A stretch of DNA of 64,000 nt from Hyalangium gracile. GTDB taxonomy: Bacteria; Myxococcota; Myxococcia; Myxococcales; Myxococcaceae. The notes under the pieces were generated by a model, which was not told the origin of the DNA, searched no databases, and saw only the letters and a program-made list of their open reading frames with translations. How positions within the stretch are numbered: position 1 is the first letter of the stretch; every line of letters begins with the position of its first letter. Position numbers and translations under genes: made by a program. The stretch lies in assembly GCF_020103725.1 (NCBI RefSeq), contig NZ_JAHXBG010000006.1, positions 124,001-188,000 on the forward strand, read 5' to 3'. Below are positions 46,360 through 54,877 of this stretch, one piece after another.

Positions 46360-46847
46360 CCCTTTGTTTCTGGGCGAGACTCGGTGGGAGCGCGGCGCTC
46401 GATATCGAGCGCGAAGGTGAGGATGCGCATCGTACGAATATCGATGGCGTACGTCGTGACTTCCAACGGTGGGAGCCCCGTGGCGGGGTCCACCGTGGAC
46501 GAGGGCGCAGGCGGGCACGCCGCGTCGTTGATGGCGAAGCGGACCAGAATGGTCTCCATGGGCCCTGGGGCCGTGCTCACGTCATAGGACTCGCGACGAT
46601 AGCGACAGATGGCCTCAGGCGCTGTTCCTGGTGGAGGCTGGGTATCCCAGGGAAGGAAATCGTCCATCGCCAGCAGGACGGCAGCGGCGGTGTTTCCCTC
46701 GAGGCGCAGCAGCCCCTCCGTGGGAAGAGCCACGGGAAACTGTACTCGGGAGGCCTCCTCGGCGGAGGCATGAGGTACGGGACGCCACACCGCCATGCAG
46801 CCCGGGATCAGGCTGAGCGAGAGAGAGCAGAGCACGATGCGCCACAT
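46356..46847 (-). CDS. Small lipoprotein, paralogue of its neighbour (unknown family)
   Basis: A 163-residue lipoprotein (MWRIVLCSLSLSLIPGCM; Cys about residue 17). Earlier start codons in the frame are not followed by a signal sequence. The mature part shares a pattern with the next gene: PH-x-AEEA, LAMDDFLP-D, C-x-x-xRxSYDV-x-APGP, and TYAxDxxxxRIL. The family is unknown to me. Coupled to the 199-residue protein downstream. Confidence 0.72.
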   Translation of the reverse strand: MWRIVLCSLSLSLIPGCMAVWRPVPHASAEEASRVQFPVALPTEGLLRLEGNTAAAVLLAMDDFLPWDTQPPPGTAPEAICRYRRESYDVSTAPGPMETILVRFAINDAACPPAPSSTVDPATGLPPLEVTTYAIDIRTMRILTFALDIERRAPTESRPETKG

Positions 46848-46860
46848 GGTTTTCCCTCTC

Positions 46861-47280
46861 TCAAGGATGCTGGACGGCGAGGATTCGCCACTGCTGGACG
46901 TCCACGGCATAGGTGGCGCTTCCCGTGTCCAGAAGAGGGCCACTCTGTCGGCAGGCTCCTGGACTTGGATGGATGCTGACCCAGACGACTCCTTCCGGGC
47001 CGGGTGCTGCCTCCACGTCATAGGACTGGCGCTGGGCAAGGCAGAGGGCCTGTGGACCGGCATCCTTCGGCGTACCCAGGTCTCGCGGGAGGAAGTCGTC
47101 CATCGCCAGTTGAATGGCCGTGGCGACGACGCCTGGAATGGTCTGCCTCCCCGTGTCAGGCAGGGTCGCTGGAACCTTGAACCAGGCCGCCTCTTCCGCG
47201 GCCACGTGAGGAATGGAGCGCTGCGAGGTGGCGCAGCCCAGGAAGGTGAGACACGTCACGAACAGGATGTGTGGTTTCAA
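46861..47280 (-). CDS. Small lipoprotein, second paralogue (TTG start)
   Basis: A 139-residue lipoprotein (KPHILFVTCLTFLGCAT). The TTG start overlaps the stop of the JAMM lipoprotein by 4 nt (TTGA) with AAGAGGAG at good spacing; the first Val of a longer frame is GTC and cannot start. It shares the LAMDDFLP, SYDV and TYAVD signature with the 46356-46847 protein, which suggests tandem duplication. Thirteen nt separate it from that gene. Confidence 0.7.
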   Translation of the reverse strand: MKPHILFVTCLTFLGCATSQRSIPHVAAEEAAWFKVPATLPDTGRQTIPGVVATAIQLAMDDFLPRDLGTPKDAGPQALCLAQRQSYDVEAAPGPEGVVWVSIHPSPGACRQSGPLLDTGSATYAVDVQQWRILAVQHP

Positions 47281-47921
47281 GGAGACTCCTCTTCGCGAGT
47301 GACGGAGGTGATGCGTCCGGACGCCTTGTCCTCCGGGTAGATGTATCCGATGAGCTTCCACCCCTTTCCAAGGCGCTCGTAAAGCTCGCCCGGTCGGTTC
47401 TCATAGCGGTAGGGGAGCAGCTTCTGGATGTGACATGCCGAGTCGAACTGGATGCGGACGAGCCAGATCTGGTTTCTCTCCGCCGTGTCGACCCTGGACA
47501 TGGGAGAGGGCGCCCAGGGGTGGCTGTGGAAGTCTGCGAGGGTGGATGACCTGCCTCGGGTGTCTCGTACTTCCAGGGGTGGCAGGCAGGACTTGCGCCT
47601 GGACGGACCCACAGGCTCCATCTTCCCCAGCGGTGAAGGCATACTTGCATAGTAGATGCCCTCTCCCAGCGAGTAGATGGCACCGCAGTACTCCTGTCCG
47701 TAGTCCCGGCCTCGTGCGCGAGGCTGCTCGAGAATGGCCGGACATAGCTGGTCGATGACTTCGTCGGCATTGGCGGAAGGCTGAATCGCTGGCCATGGCC
47801 CCCTCACCCAGATGCTTCCACGGCTGCCCTCGATGAAGCCGTAGTCCGCCGTCTGGTCTGCGCGGGCTCCCGGAGTGGCGCACCCGCCCAGGAGCAGAAG
47901 GGACAGCCCGACGAGTCTCAT
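47277..47921 (-). CDS. Lipoprotein with JAMM/DUF4329-like motif
   Basis: A 214-residue lipoprotein starting at MRLVGLSLLLLGGC (lipobox LGGC); an ATG at 47954 with GAGGG before it is an alternative giving 11 more residues. The mature body contains DFHSHPWAPSPMSRVD, which fits the JAMM metalloprotease pattern HxHx7Sx2D exactly, and an upstream Glu in GQEYCGAIY could complete the site. This resembles the JAB-like DUF4329 fold. It would be a secreted zinc enzyme, an unusual place for a JAMM domain. First gene of a coupled four-gene module. Confidence 0.68.
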   Translation of the reverse strand: MRLVGLSLLLLGGCATPGARADQTADYGFIEGSRGSIWVRGPWPAIQPSANADEVIDQLCPAILEQPRARGRDYGQEYCGAIYSLGEGIYYASMPSPLGKMEPVGPSRRKSCLPPLEVRDTRGRSSTLADFHSHPWAPSPMSRVDTAERNQIWLVRIQFDSACHIQKLLPYRYENRPGELYERLGKGWKLIGYIYPEDKASGRITSVTREEESP

Positions 47922-47977
47922 CCGCCCAGCGTGGCTCATCTGATCAGGATCCATGTGACCCTCGGCCGCCGTGACGC

Positions 47978-50089
47978 TCACTTGGAGCCGACAGGTGGTG
48001 CTTCCAGGGTGATGCGCTTGCGCTCGGCGCCGAGCTCGATGGCGCGCACGCGCGAGCGGGGCGGGCCGAGCGTCGGGAGGATGAACCAGGAGACTCCGGC
48101 CAGCCGGTCTCGATTCCGCAGTGACGCCTCGGGCTCGAGCTGGAGCGTCTGGGGACGCTTGCCTTCGATGATGAAGGTGACCTGCAGCCCATGAGGCACT
48201 CCCTCGGGGCGGATGAAGAAGACCCACTTGTCTGTCTTCCCGTCCACCGGGCCCGAGGCGAAGCCCAGCACCCGCATCGCTCCCTCGAGCTGGAGGTCCA
48301 CCGGCGTCGCCCCCTCGGGGATCGGTGGAGGGCTCGCGGGCGCCTCGGCGTCATAGGCTCGCATCCACGCATGCGCCGGCACGCCCGGCACCGGCACGAA
48401 GGGCTCGGCCGCTGGCGAGGTCATGTACGCGTGGTAGCCCTTGGCGTGCGCCGCCGGCAGGTCCACCGGCCTGCGGTAGGTCATCCTCCCGCTCCAGAAC
48501 ATCGACTCGTGGATCTCGAAGACGCGGGGCGGATCATGGTCGATGGCCTGGAACAGCACGGCCTTCTTCGGCAGCGTCCGATCCAACGCGAGCCCCAATT
48601 CTCGCTCGTAGCTGGTGAGCAGCTCCTGGCGATGCTCCTCGGGCTTCTTGCGGATGATCACCGGCAGCTCGTAGCCGAACGTCAGCAGCAGCAGGCCCAC
48701 GCAGCAGATGCTCACCGTGGTCGGGAATGGACGCGCCCGCCTCGTGGCGATGAGCAGGCCCCAGGTGATGAGCACCGCTCCCGCCGCGAGCACCAGGCCC
48801 TCCGCCAGGCCCGGCGTGGTGCGGACCTGCGGCAGCTTCTCGGGGACGAACGACCGGATGGCGGCGAGCGACGGGAAGAGCGCGATGAGCTTCGGGGTGA
48901 GCAGGGCCATGAGGGTGGCCGCTCCCACCACCGGGACGCGCCAGGTGTCCGCCATGATGAGGGCCATGGCCACGAGGACCGCCGGCGCGGCATTCCACAC
49001 GTGCCCGGGCGCCTTCACGGAGATGAACGAGTGGGTGATCCACGTGGACCACAGCCAGAGCGCGGTGACGATGATGGCTGTCTCGCGCCGCTGCACGCCG
49101 CGGATGATGAGCCACACGCCCACCACCACCGGGAAGATGGAGCCCATCGGCGCGAACTCGTTGTTGAGCATCTCCACGAAGATGGCGTCGATGGGCCGGC
49201 GCCAGCCGCCCACGTCCACATGTGGAGGAGCCTCGATGTGCCCGAACGTCAGCTCCATGCCCGCCCGGTACACCTCGGGCCACTTCAGCGCCGCGTAGAG
49301 GTTCCACGGTCCGGCGACCAGCAGGGCCACCCCGCCGATGATGAGCAGGTGCGTGAAGCGCAGGCCCTTGGAGAAGCGGATCCACCTCAGGCCCACCATT
49401 ACCCCCGCCACTCCGAGCGGCGCCAGCGCGAGCACCGTCTTCGTCAGGTGCCCCAGCCCGAGCGCCACCCCCGTCCACACCGCCCAGCGCCAGGAGTCCT
49501 TCTCGATGGTGTGCACTAGCAGCACCACGGTGAGGCTGACGAAGCCCACCAGCATGCAGTCGTACGAGTCCCCGAAGAGCAGCCCCTGCGTGAGGATCCA
49601 CCCGAATGGCAGCGAGAGGAACGCGGCCGCACCCAGGCCCGCCCACGCGCGGCCGGCGGCGTTCCGGGCCAGCAGGTAGATGGCCACCGCGGCGCCCAGT
49701 TGTCCCAGCAGCGCCCCGATGCGCATCGCCAGCGGCGTCACGCCGATGAGGTGCATCATCGTGGCGCCGAACCACAGCGGCGCGATGGGCTTGTGCAGCC
49801 ACACCGCGGCGCCCCACCAGTCGTGCGGCGCTACCGGGTAGAGGGGATCGCTGTAGAAGTGCGGATAGAAGAAGGAGTCATACGTCCCCCGCGCGGCCGT
49901 CTGATGGAGCGTCTCGTCCCAGTCGTGCATGCCCGGGTGCCCGAGCCCGGGCGCGAGCATCGCCAGGCCCCAGGCGCAGACGAGGAGGAGGATGAGCGCA
50001 TCCGTGCGGTCGAGCCGCAGCGGCTCGAACGGGCGCTCCGCCCACTGCCGGAAGCGCTGTAGAACCCCAGGAAGTTGCACGGGGCGCAC
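47978..50089 (-). CDS. GT39/ArnT-like integral membrane glycosyltransferase
   Basis: About 703 residues with GTG starts at 50089 or 50080 and no strong ribosome site, so the start is uncertain. The first loop has an acidic pair ([11 protein letters not shown]) typical of the DE catalytic motif of the PMT/ArnT (GT39/GT83) family, followed by about 12 hydrophobic helices with [16 protein letters not shown] and GPWNLYAAL. The C-terminal 200 residues are soluble. It probably transfers a sugar from a lipid carrier to lipid A, protein or polymer. The JAMM gene follows after 56 nt on the same strand. Confidence 0.82.
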   Translation of the reverse strand: MRPVQLPGVLQRFRQWAERPFEPLRLDRTDALILLLVCAWGLAMLAPGLGHPGMHDWDETLHQTAARGTYDSFFYPHFYSDPLYPVAPHDWWGAAVWLHKPIAPLWFGATMMHLIGVTPLAMRIGALLGQLGAAVAIYLLARNAAGRAWAGLGAAAFLSLPFGWILTQGLLFGDSYDCMLVGFVSLTVVLLVHTIEKDSWRWAVWTGVALGLGHLTKTVLALAPLGVAGVMVGLRWIRFSKGLRFTHLLIIGGVALLVAGPWNLYAALKWPEVYRAGMELTFGHIEAPPHVDVGGWRRPIDAIFVEMLNNEFAPMGSIFPVVVGVWLIIRGVQRRETAIIVTALWLWSTWITHSFISVKAPGHVWNAAPAVLVAMALIMADTWRVPVVGAATLMALLTPKLIALFPSLAAIRSFVPEKLPQVRTTPGLAEGLVLAAGAVLITWGLLIATRRARPFPTTVSICCVGLLLLTFGYELPVIIRKKPEEHRQELLTSYERELGLALDRTLPKKAVLFQAIDHDPPRVFEIHESMFWSGRMTYRRPVDLPAAHAKGYHAYMTSPAAEPFVPVPGVPAHAWMRAYDAEAPASPPPIPEGATPVDLQLEGAMRVLGFASGPVDGKTDKWVFFIRPEGVPHGLQVTFIIEGKRPQTLQLEPEASLRNRDRLAGVSWFILPTLGPPRSRVRAIELGAERKRITLEAPPVGSK

Positions 50090-50189
50090 GCTAGTGGCTC
50101 GCCCCCATGGCGGCAAGGCAGCCGAGGTCCCTGCTTCCCTTCGCTCGCCCCTCAGCCGGGAGGGCCAGGAAGTGGTATGCCCAGGGCCT

Positions 50190-50981
50190 ATGACTTCTCC
50201 CGTGGCGCTCATCACTGGTGGCTCGCGAGGCGTGGGCCGGTGCGTCTCCCTTCGGCTCGCCAAGGCGGGCTATGACATCGTCTCCACCTACCGCCGGGAT
50301 GTGGACGCCGCCGCCGCGCTGGCCCGGGAAGTGGAGGCGCTCGGACGGCGCTGCCGCACCGTGGTGGCCGACCAGCTCGAGCCGGCCAGCCTCAACGGCG
50401 TGTTCGACACCATCCAGCAGGAGTTCGGCGGGCTGGACGTCTTCGTCGCCAACGCGGCCTCCACCGCCTTCGTTCCGCTGATGCAGATGAAGCTCCACCA
50501 GATGGACAAGACGTTCAACGTCACGGTGAAGAGCTTCGTGCTCGGCGTGCAGCGCGCCGTGCCCCTCATGGAGGGCCGCAAGGGCCGCATCGTCGCCGTG
50601 TCCGGCATGGACTCGCGCATGCCGCTGCCCTTCCATGGCTTCCTGGGCGCCATGAAGGGCTCCATGGAGATTCTGGTGAAGTACTTCGCCGCCGAGCTCA
50701 CCGGCACCGGCATCCGCGTCAACGCCGTCAACCCGGGCTACATCGACACGGACTCGAGCCGCTTCTACATGGGCGACGCGTGGGACGCGCTGGAGGCCCG
50801 GGTGAAGGACTCCGTCCCCGTGGGCCACATCTCCAGCCCGGACGAGATCGCCGCTCCCATCGAGTGGCTGTGCTCGCCCGCCTCCTCCTATATCAACGGG
50901 CAGACGATCGTCGTCGACGGCGGGCTCGAGGTGAACTACGCGATGACCTTCTCCGCGAACGTGAGCCAGCCGTCACGGTGA
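50190..50981 (+). CDS. FabL-like short-chain dehydrogenase lacking the active-site Tyr
   Basis: A 263-residue SDR with GGSRGVGR cofactor motif, NAAST, and C-terminal [12 protein letters not shown] and [11 protein letters not shown]. The overall pattern recalls FabL enoyl-ACP reductase. However, the region that should hold the catalytic Tyr reads [14 protein letters not shown]: Lys is present, but there is no Tyr at the YxxxK or FabL Yx6K positions. It may be inactive or use another residue. It is divergent from the GT39-like gene by about 100 bp. Confidence 0.8.
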   Translation: MTSPVALITGGSRGVGRCVSLRLAKAGYDIVSTYRRDVDAAAALAREVEALGRRCRTVVADQLEPASLNGVFDTIQQEFGGLDVFVANAASTAFVPLMQMKLHQMDKTFNVTVKSFVLGVQRAVPLMEGRKGRIVAVSGMDSRMPLPFHGFLGAMKGSMEILVKYFAAELTGTGIRVNAVNPGYIDTDSSRFYMGDAWDALEARVKDSVPVGHISSPDEIAAPIEWLCSPASSYINGQTIVVDGGLEVNYAMTFSANVSQPSR

Positions 50982-51029
50982 GCGGGCGGGCACCTCGTCA
51001 CATCCGGGCACAGGCCTCCTCTTCCTGAC

Positions 51030-51800
51030 ATGCGGAAGTACCTCGTCACCATCGGGTTCACGCTCTTCTTCCTGGTCACCGCGCCGGTGTGCACGGTGCT
51101 GGGGACGCTGCTGTGGCTCGTGTCGATGCCGTTCGACAAGAACCAGGCCCTGCTGCACGCCCTGGTGTGCCGCTGGTGCCACTACCTCTACCTGCGAGCG
51201 TGGCCCGGCTGGCGCGTGCGGGTGGAGGGGCGCGAGCTGCTGCCCAAGGGCCCGGCCGTCTTCGTGGCCAACCACCAGTCCGCGATGGACATCGTGGCGG
51301 CCATGGGCCTGTTCCACCCGTTCAAGTTCGTCTCCAAGTCCTCGCTGTTCAAGGTGCCCATGGTGGGCTGGCTGATGTCGATGATGCGCTACGTGGCCGT
51401 GGAGCGTGGGCACGTGCACGCCATGGAGCGGATGCTGGAGGAGTGTCGCGGGTGGCTGCGGCGCGGGGTGGCGGTGCTCATCTTCCCCGAGGGCACCTAC
51501 GCCCCGGTCCGCCATCCGCTGCCCTTCAAGCGCGGCGCGTTCCGGCTCGCCATCGAGGAGCAGGTGCCGGTGGTGCCGGTGGTGCTGGAGGGCACCACGG
51601 ACATCCTGGAGGGTGACGGGCCGCGGATGGGGGCGTGGGCCACGGTGCGGGTGCGCGTGCTGCCGCCGCTGCCTCCGGAGTCGCTCGGGACGGATGAGGT
51701 GGCCCTTGCCGCTCGCGTCCGCGCGCTCTATTTCGAGGCGCTCGGCCTGGCGCCCCTGCAGACGGGGAGCGGCCAAGAAAGGACCCAGGAGTGCGCCTGA
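51030..51800 (+). CDS. 1-acyl-sn-glycerol-3-phosphate acyltransferase-like (PlsC)
   Basis: A 256-residue protein with an N-terminal membrane helix (FTLFFLVTAPVCTVLGTLLW), VANHQSAMD (HX4D) and FPEGTYAPVR (glycerophosphate-binding) motifs, the family hallmarks. It would acylate lysophosphatidate to phosphatidate. It is 48 nt after the SDR and its 3' end overlaps the PhzF-like gene by 10 nt. Confidence 0.87.
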   Translation: MRKYLVTIGFTLFFLVTAPVCTVLGTLLWLVSMPFDKNQALLHALVCRWCHYLYLRAWPGWRVRVEGRELLPKGPAVFVANHQSAMDIVAAMGLFHPFKFVSKSSLFKVPMVGWLMSMMRYVAVERGHVHAMERMLEECRGWLRRGVAVLIFPEGTYAPVRHPLPFKRGAFRLAIEEQVPVVPVVLEGTTDILEGDGPRMGAWATVRVRVLPPLPPESLGTDEVALAARVRALYFEALGLAPLQTGSGQERTQECA

Positions 51801-52570
51801 ACCTGTTCCAGGTGGATGCCTTCACCTCTCACGTCTTCGGCGGGAACCCGGCCGCGGTGGTGCCGTTGGAGGCGTGGCTGCCCGATGCCACGCTCCAGGC
51901 CATCGCGCTGGAGAACAACCTCTCGGAGACGGCGTTCTTCGTGAAGGAGCTGGAGGGCTGGCGGGTGCGGTGGTTCACTCCCGCGCAGGAGGTGGACCTG
52001 TGCGGCCATGCCACGCTCGGCGCGGCGTACGTGCTCTTCCAGCACGTCTCTCCAGGGCTGGAGCGGGTGGAGTTCGCCTCGCGCTCCGGGCCGCTGGTGG
52101 TGACGCGGGAGGGGGACTGGCTCGTGATGGACTTTCCCTCCCGGCCGCCTCGGCCCTTCTCGGCGCCGCCCGCGCTGGCAGAGGCGCTGGGGGCGAGTCC
52201 TCGGGAGGTGCTGGCGTCGCGGGACTGGGTGGCGGTGTTCGACTCGGAGGCGGAGGTGCGGGCGCTGCGGCCGGACATGGCCCGGCTGGCCGCGCTGGAC
52301 GTCTTCGCGGTGACGGCCACGGCGCCGGGGACGGACGTGGACTTCGTCTCGCGGTTCTTCGCTCCGCGCGTGGGCGTGCCGGAGGACCCGGTGACGGGCT
52401 CGGCGCATTGCTCGCTCGTGCCGTACTGGGCGAAGCGGTTGGGCAAGGCGCGGCTGATGGCTCGGCAGGTGTCCGCGCGCGGCGGGGAGCTGCGGTGCGA
52501 GGAGAAGGGCGAGCGGGTGCTCATCGCCGGGCGCGCCGTGCTCTATCTCGAGGGGCACATCACCGTCTGA
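51791..52570 (+). CDS. PhzF-family epimerase/isomerase
   Basis: A 259-residue protein of the PhzF/diaminopimelate epimerase fold: LFQVDAFTSHVFGGNPAAVV at the start, LENNLSETAFF with the catalytic Glu, TPAQEVDLCGHATLGAAY and DPVTGSAHCSL. The family's substrate is usually unknown; PhzF itself acts in phenazine synthesis, which is not otherwise present here. The GTG start overlaps the PlsC-like gene by 10 nt. It converges with the next gene, 3 nt apart. Confidence 0.87.
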   Translation: MRLNLFQVDAFTSHVFGGNPAAVVPLEAWLPDATLQAIALENNLSETAFFVKELEGWRVRWFTPAQEVDLCGHATLGAAYVLFQHVSPGLERVEFASRSGPLVVTREGDWLVMDFPSRPPRPFSAPPALAEALGASPREVLASRDWVAVFDSEAEVRALRPDMARLAALDVFAVTATAPGTDVDFVSRFFAPRVGVPEDPVTGSAHCSLVPYWAKRLGKARLMARQVSARGGELRCEEKGERVLIAGRAVLYLEGHITV

Positions 52571-52573
52571 GCT

Positions 52574-53182
52574 TCAGCTCCGCGTCTGGTTCTTGAGGCG
52601 CCGGGAGGACTCCTCGAGCGTGTGGGCCAGCATGAGGGCGGGGCCGGTGAGGTCCTCCAGCGCGTCCGCGGTCGAGGGGATGCCGCCGCGCTCGGCGTGG
52701 ATCCAGCCGTCGCGGATGTGAAAGGCCCGGTACTGGTCGACCATTTCGTAGAGGAGCTGCTGGACGGCCGAGCGGCGAAGGATGGCGGCCGTCTCCTCTG
52801 ACAGGTTCGCCAGGCTGAAGCGCTTGTCGAACTCCGGGTCGCCGAGCTCCGCGTCCTTGCTGCCGAGGACCTTGAGTATCTTGTCGCCGAGGCCCTCGCG
52901 TTCCAGGGAGAAGTCGGGGGGAAGCGAGTCGCCCACCGAGAGGCGGAGCACGGTGACCGTGTAGCTCTGCTTGCCGCCGCCACGCCGCTGGGTCTCCAGC
53001 GTGAGCTGGTATCCCTCGTAGGAGCCTTCGATGCGGAGCTTCTGGGCGTGCAGAGCATGGCGGCTAGCGAACTCGGCCCAGGCCGCGAGCTGCTTCTTGT
53101 ACACCCGCCAGATGAAATAGAGGGGGACGAGGATGAAGAGCGCGGAGACCAGGACGAACCAGAGGCCGGCGGTGTCTCTCAT
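52574..53182 (-). CDS. Membrane-anchored protein of unknown function
   Basis: A 202-residue protein with one N-terminal transmembrane helix (LWFVLVSALFILVPLYFIW) and a Lys/Arg next to it, suggesting a cytoplasmic body. The remaining sequence is beta/alpha with no catalytic motif that I recognise. It has no clear ribosome site. It is convergent with the PhzF-like gene, and 120 nt separate it from the second Imm52-like gene upstream. Confidence 0.7.
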   Translation of the reverse strand: MRDTAGLWFVLVSALFILVPLYFIWRVYKKQLAAWAEFASRHALHAQKLRIEGSYEGYQLTLETQRRGGGKQSYTVTVLRLSVGDSLPPDFSLEREGLGDKILKVLGSKDAELGDPEFDKRFSLANLSEETAAILRRSAVQQLLYEMVDQYRAFHIRDGWIHAERGGIPSTADALEDLTGPALMLAHTLEESSRRLKNQTRS

Positions 53183-53302
53183 GGCGGGGATTGTGCCCGT
53201 GTGCCCGAGGACACGGAAGGCACGGAGCGCGCGGATCCCACGGGAGGGCTGAAGGCGGTTTCTTCGGGGGGCGCAGGATGGGCGGCTTCCTGGAAGGCAC
53301 TC

Positions 53303-54016
53303 TCAGTCCATGCGGTTCAGCAAGGCCTGGATGTCATCCGCCAGCGCTACATGCTCGGCGTTCTCCACGGTGAAGTGGTCCGGAGTGAGGATCAGGAGAG
53401 CTCCTCGATCATCGACAGGTTCGACGCGCACGGGAGCAGGGAGTGGGGGGAGCGGGCCCAGGCGTCGCGAGAGATAGATCATCCAGCCGGCACTCGGATG
53501 CGCGGGGAGTGCCTTGTTCCGCAACGCATAGGCGTTGGAGTTGACGACGCCTGAGTCTGGATCCCATGCCACGACCATGGCGCGCAGGATGGCTGTGAGC
53601 ATCGGGACAGTCAGCATGCGCTCCAGGTGCGGACCCGTGGAGGGCAGGTGGAGCAGGCACAGGTTGCTTACGGGCGCCGCGGAGCATCCGCAGAGGACTT
53701 CGACGGAAGCATGATCACCTTGCTGCTTGCCCGGACGCATGCCGTTATCCGCTGAGAGTCCGAAGCCAAGATCCTCGATGACACCGCCCTCGTCATTGCG
53801 TGTCCTCGTCTGCTCGAAGAGTTCCTGGAGTGTGGCGAGCTCGAGGTCGAGGGGCCTCGGGGCCTGCTTGCGTGACCTGGGCGGGATGAACCAGTCGGCG
53901 AAGAACTCATCGGAGGCTGCCAGGGTCTTGAAGAAGACCTGTGCGCGTCGAGCGCATGACTCGGCACTCTCCTGGCGTGCCGACCAATAGACCCCTGCGT
54001 AGTAGGCCTCTTTCAT
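53303..54016 (-). CDS. Imm52-like immunity protein (copy 2)
   Basis: A 237-residue protein that begins EAYYAGVYW and shares with the next gene the blocks CARRA, FFADWFIPPRSR, DEGGVIEDLGF, DNGMRPGKQQGDH and VRVEPV. That pattern fits the Imm52 family, the cognate partner of Tox-REase-5 toxins. Immunity proteins bind and block the toxin's nuclease domain. It lies 111 nt after copy 1, so may have its own or a shared transcript. Confidence 0.78.
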   Translation of the reverse strand: MKEAYYAGVYWSARQESAESCARRAQVFFKTLAASDEFFADWFIPPRSRKQAPRPLDLELATLQELFEQTRTRNDEGGVIEDLGFGLSADNGMRPGKQQGDHASVEVLCGCSAAPVSNLCLLHLPSTGPHLERMLTVPMLTAILRAMVVAWDPDSGVVNSNAYALRNKALPAHPSAGWMIYLSRRLGPLPPLPAPVRVEPVDDRGALLILTPDHFTVENAEHVALADDIQALLNRMD

Positions 54017-54127
54017 CGGGTCCGTAGTTTACGGGAGTGCTGGTACGTGAATGACTTCGATGGCATCCAAACGCCGTCCCTTCAGGAGCAGGCGGAAGTG
54101 CGCGAGGGCACGAGGCGGTGACGGACT

Positions 54128-54865
54128 TCACGGCTTGATGGGTGTCAGCAACCCTGCGGATTCCAGAACCTGCTGGACGTGGGCGGCCAGCTCGAGATGG
54201 GCGGGATTGGAGACGGTGAAGCGTTCAGGCGTCAGGGTGACGAGGGTGCCCAGCTCTTCCACGGGTTCAACGCGAACCGGCTCGGGTAGTGACGGCACGG
54301 GGCCTCGGTGGCGTGGGAAGTACATGACCCAGCCCACGAAGGTGCCTGTGCGGACGCGCTCCGTGAGCATTTCTCGATGATCATGGGAGGTAGCGATCGC
54401 CCAGTCAGGCTCCCAGGCATTTGCCATGGCACGCAGCACTGAGGACAGCATGGGGCCTGTCAGGACATGCTCTCGATGAGGGCCTGTGTCGGGCAGGCTC
54501 AATACGCAGACGTTGCTGATGGGTTTCGCGTAGCAACCGCATTGAATGCGGAGTGAGCAGTGATCGCCTTGGTGCTTTCCCGGGCGCATGCCGTTGTCGG
54601 AAGAGAGATAGAAGCCAAGATCCTCAATGACGCCGCCCTCATCATTTCGAGTCCTGCCCTGTACGAATAATTCCTGAAGTGCGGGGACGCTGAGTTCAAG
54701 AGCCCTCGGGGCGTGTCTGCGTGACTTGGGAGGTATGAACCAGCGAGCGAAGAAGTCATCGCTGCGGGAAACCGTGGTGAAGAAGATGAGCGCACGCCGT
54801 GCGCATTCCTCCGCGCTCTCCTGCCGTGCTGGCCAATAGGCGCCCGCATAGTAGGTCTCGATCAC
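54128..54865 (-). CDS. Imm52-like immunity protein (copy 1, next to toxin)
   Basis: A 245-residue protein, starting at the GTG at 54865 and reading IETYYAGAYW after the initial Met. AGGAGG, which overlaps the toxin stop codon TAG, lies 8 bases before this GTG, so the start three codons earlier is less likely. The sequence follows the Imm52 pattern (CARRA, RWFIPPKSR, DEGGVIEDLGF, RPGKHQGDH). It is 12 nt downstream of the toxin stop, as expected of cognate immunity. Confidence 0.82.
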   Translation of the reverse strand: MIETYYAGAYWPARQESAEECARRALIFFTTVSRSDDFFARWFIPPKSRRHAPRALELSVPALQELFVQGRTRNDEGGVIEDLGFYLSSDNGMRPGKHQGDHCSLRIQCGCYAKPISNVCVLSLPDTGPHREHVLTGPMLSSVLRAMANAWEPDWAIATSHDHREMLTERVRTGTFVGWVMYFPRHRGPVPSLPEPVRVEPVEELGTLVTLTPERFTVSNPAHLELAAHVQQVLESAGLLTPIKP

Positions 54866-54877
54866 GCCACTCACCTC

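Noticed and set aside
47921..48227. Longer start of the JAMM lipoprotein to 48227.
   Set aside because: It would overlap the GT39-like gene and would place the signal peptide in the middle of the protein.
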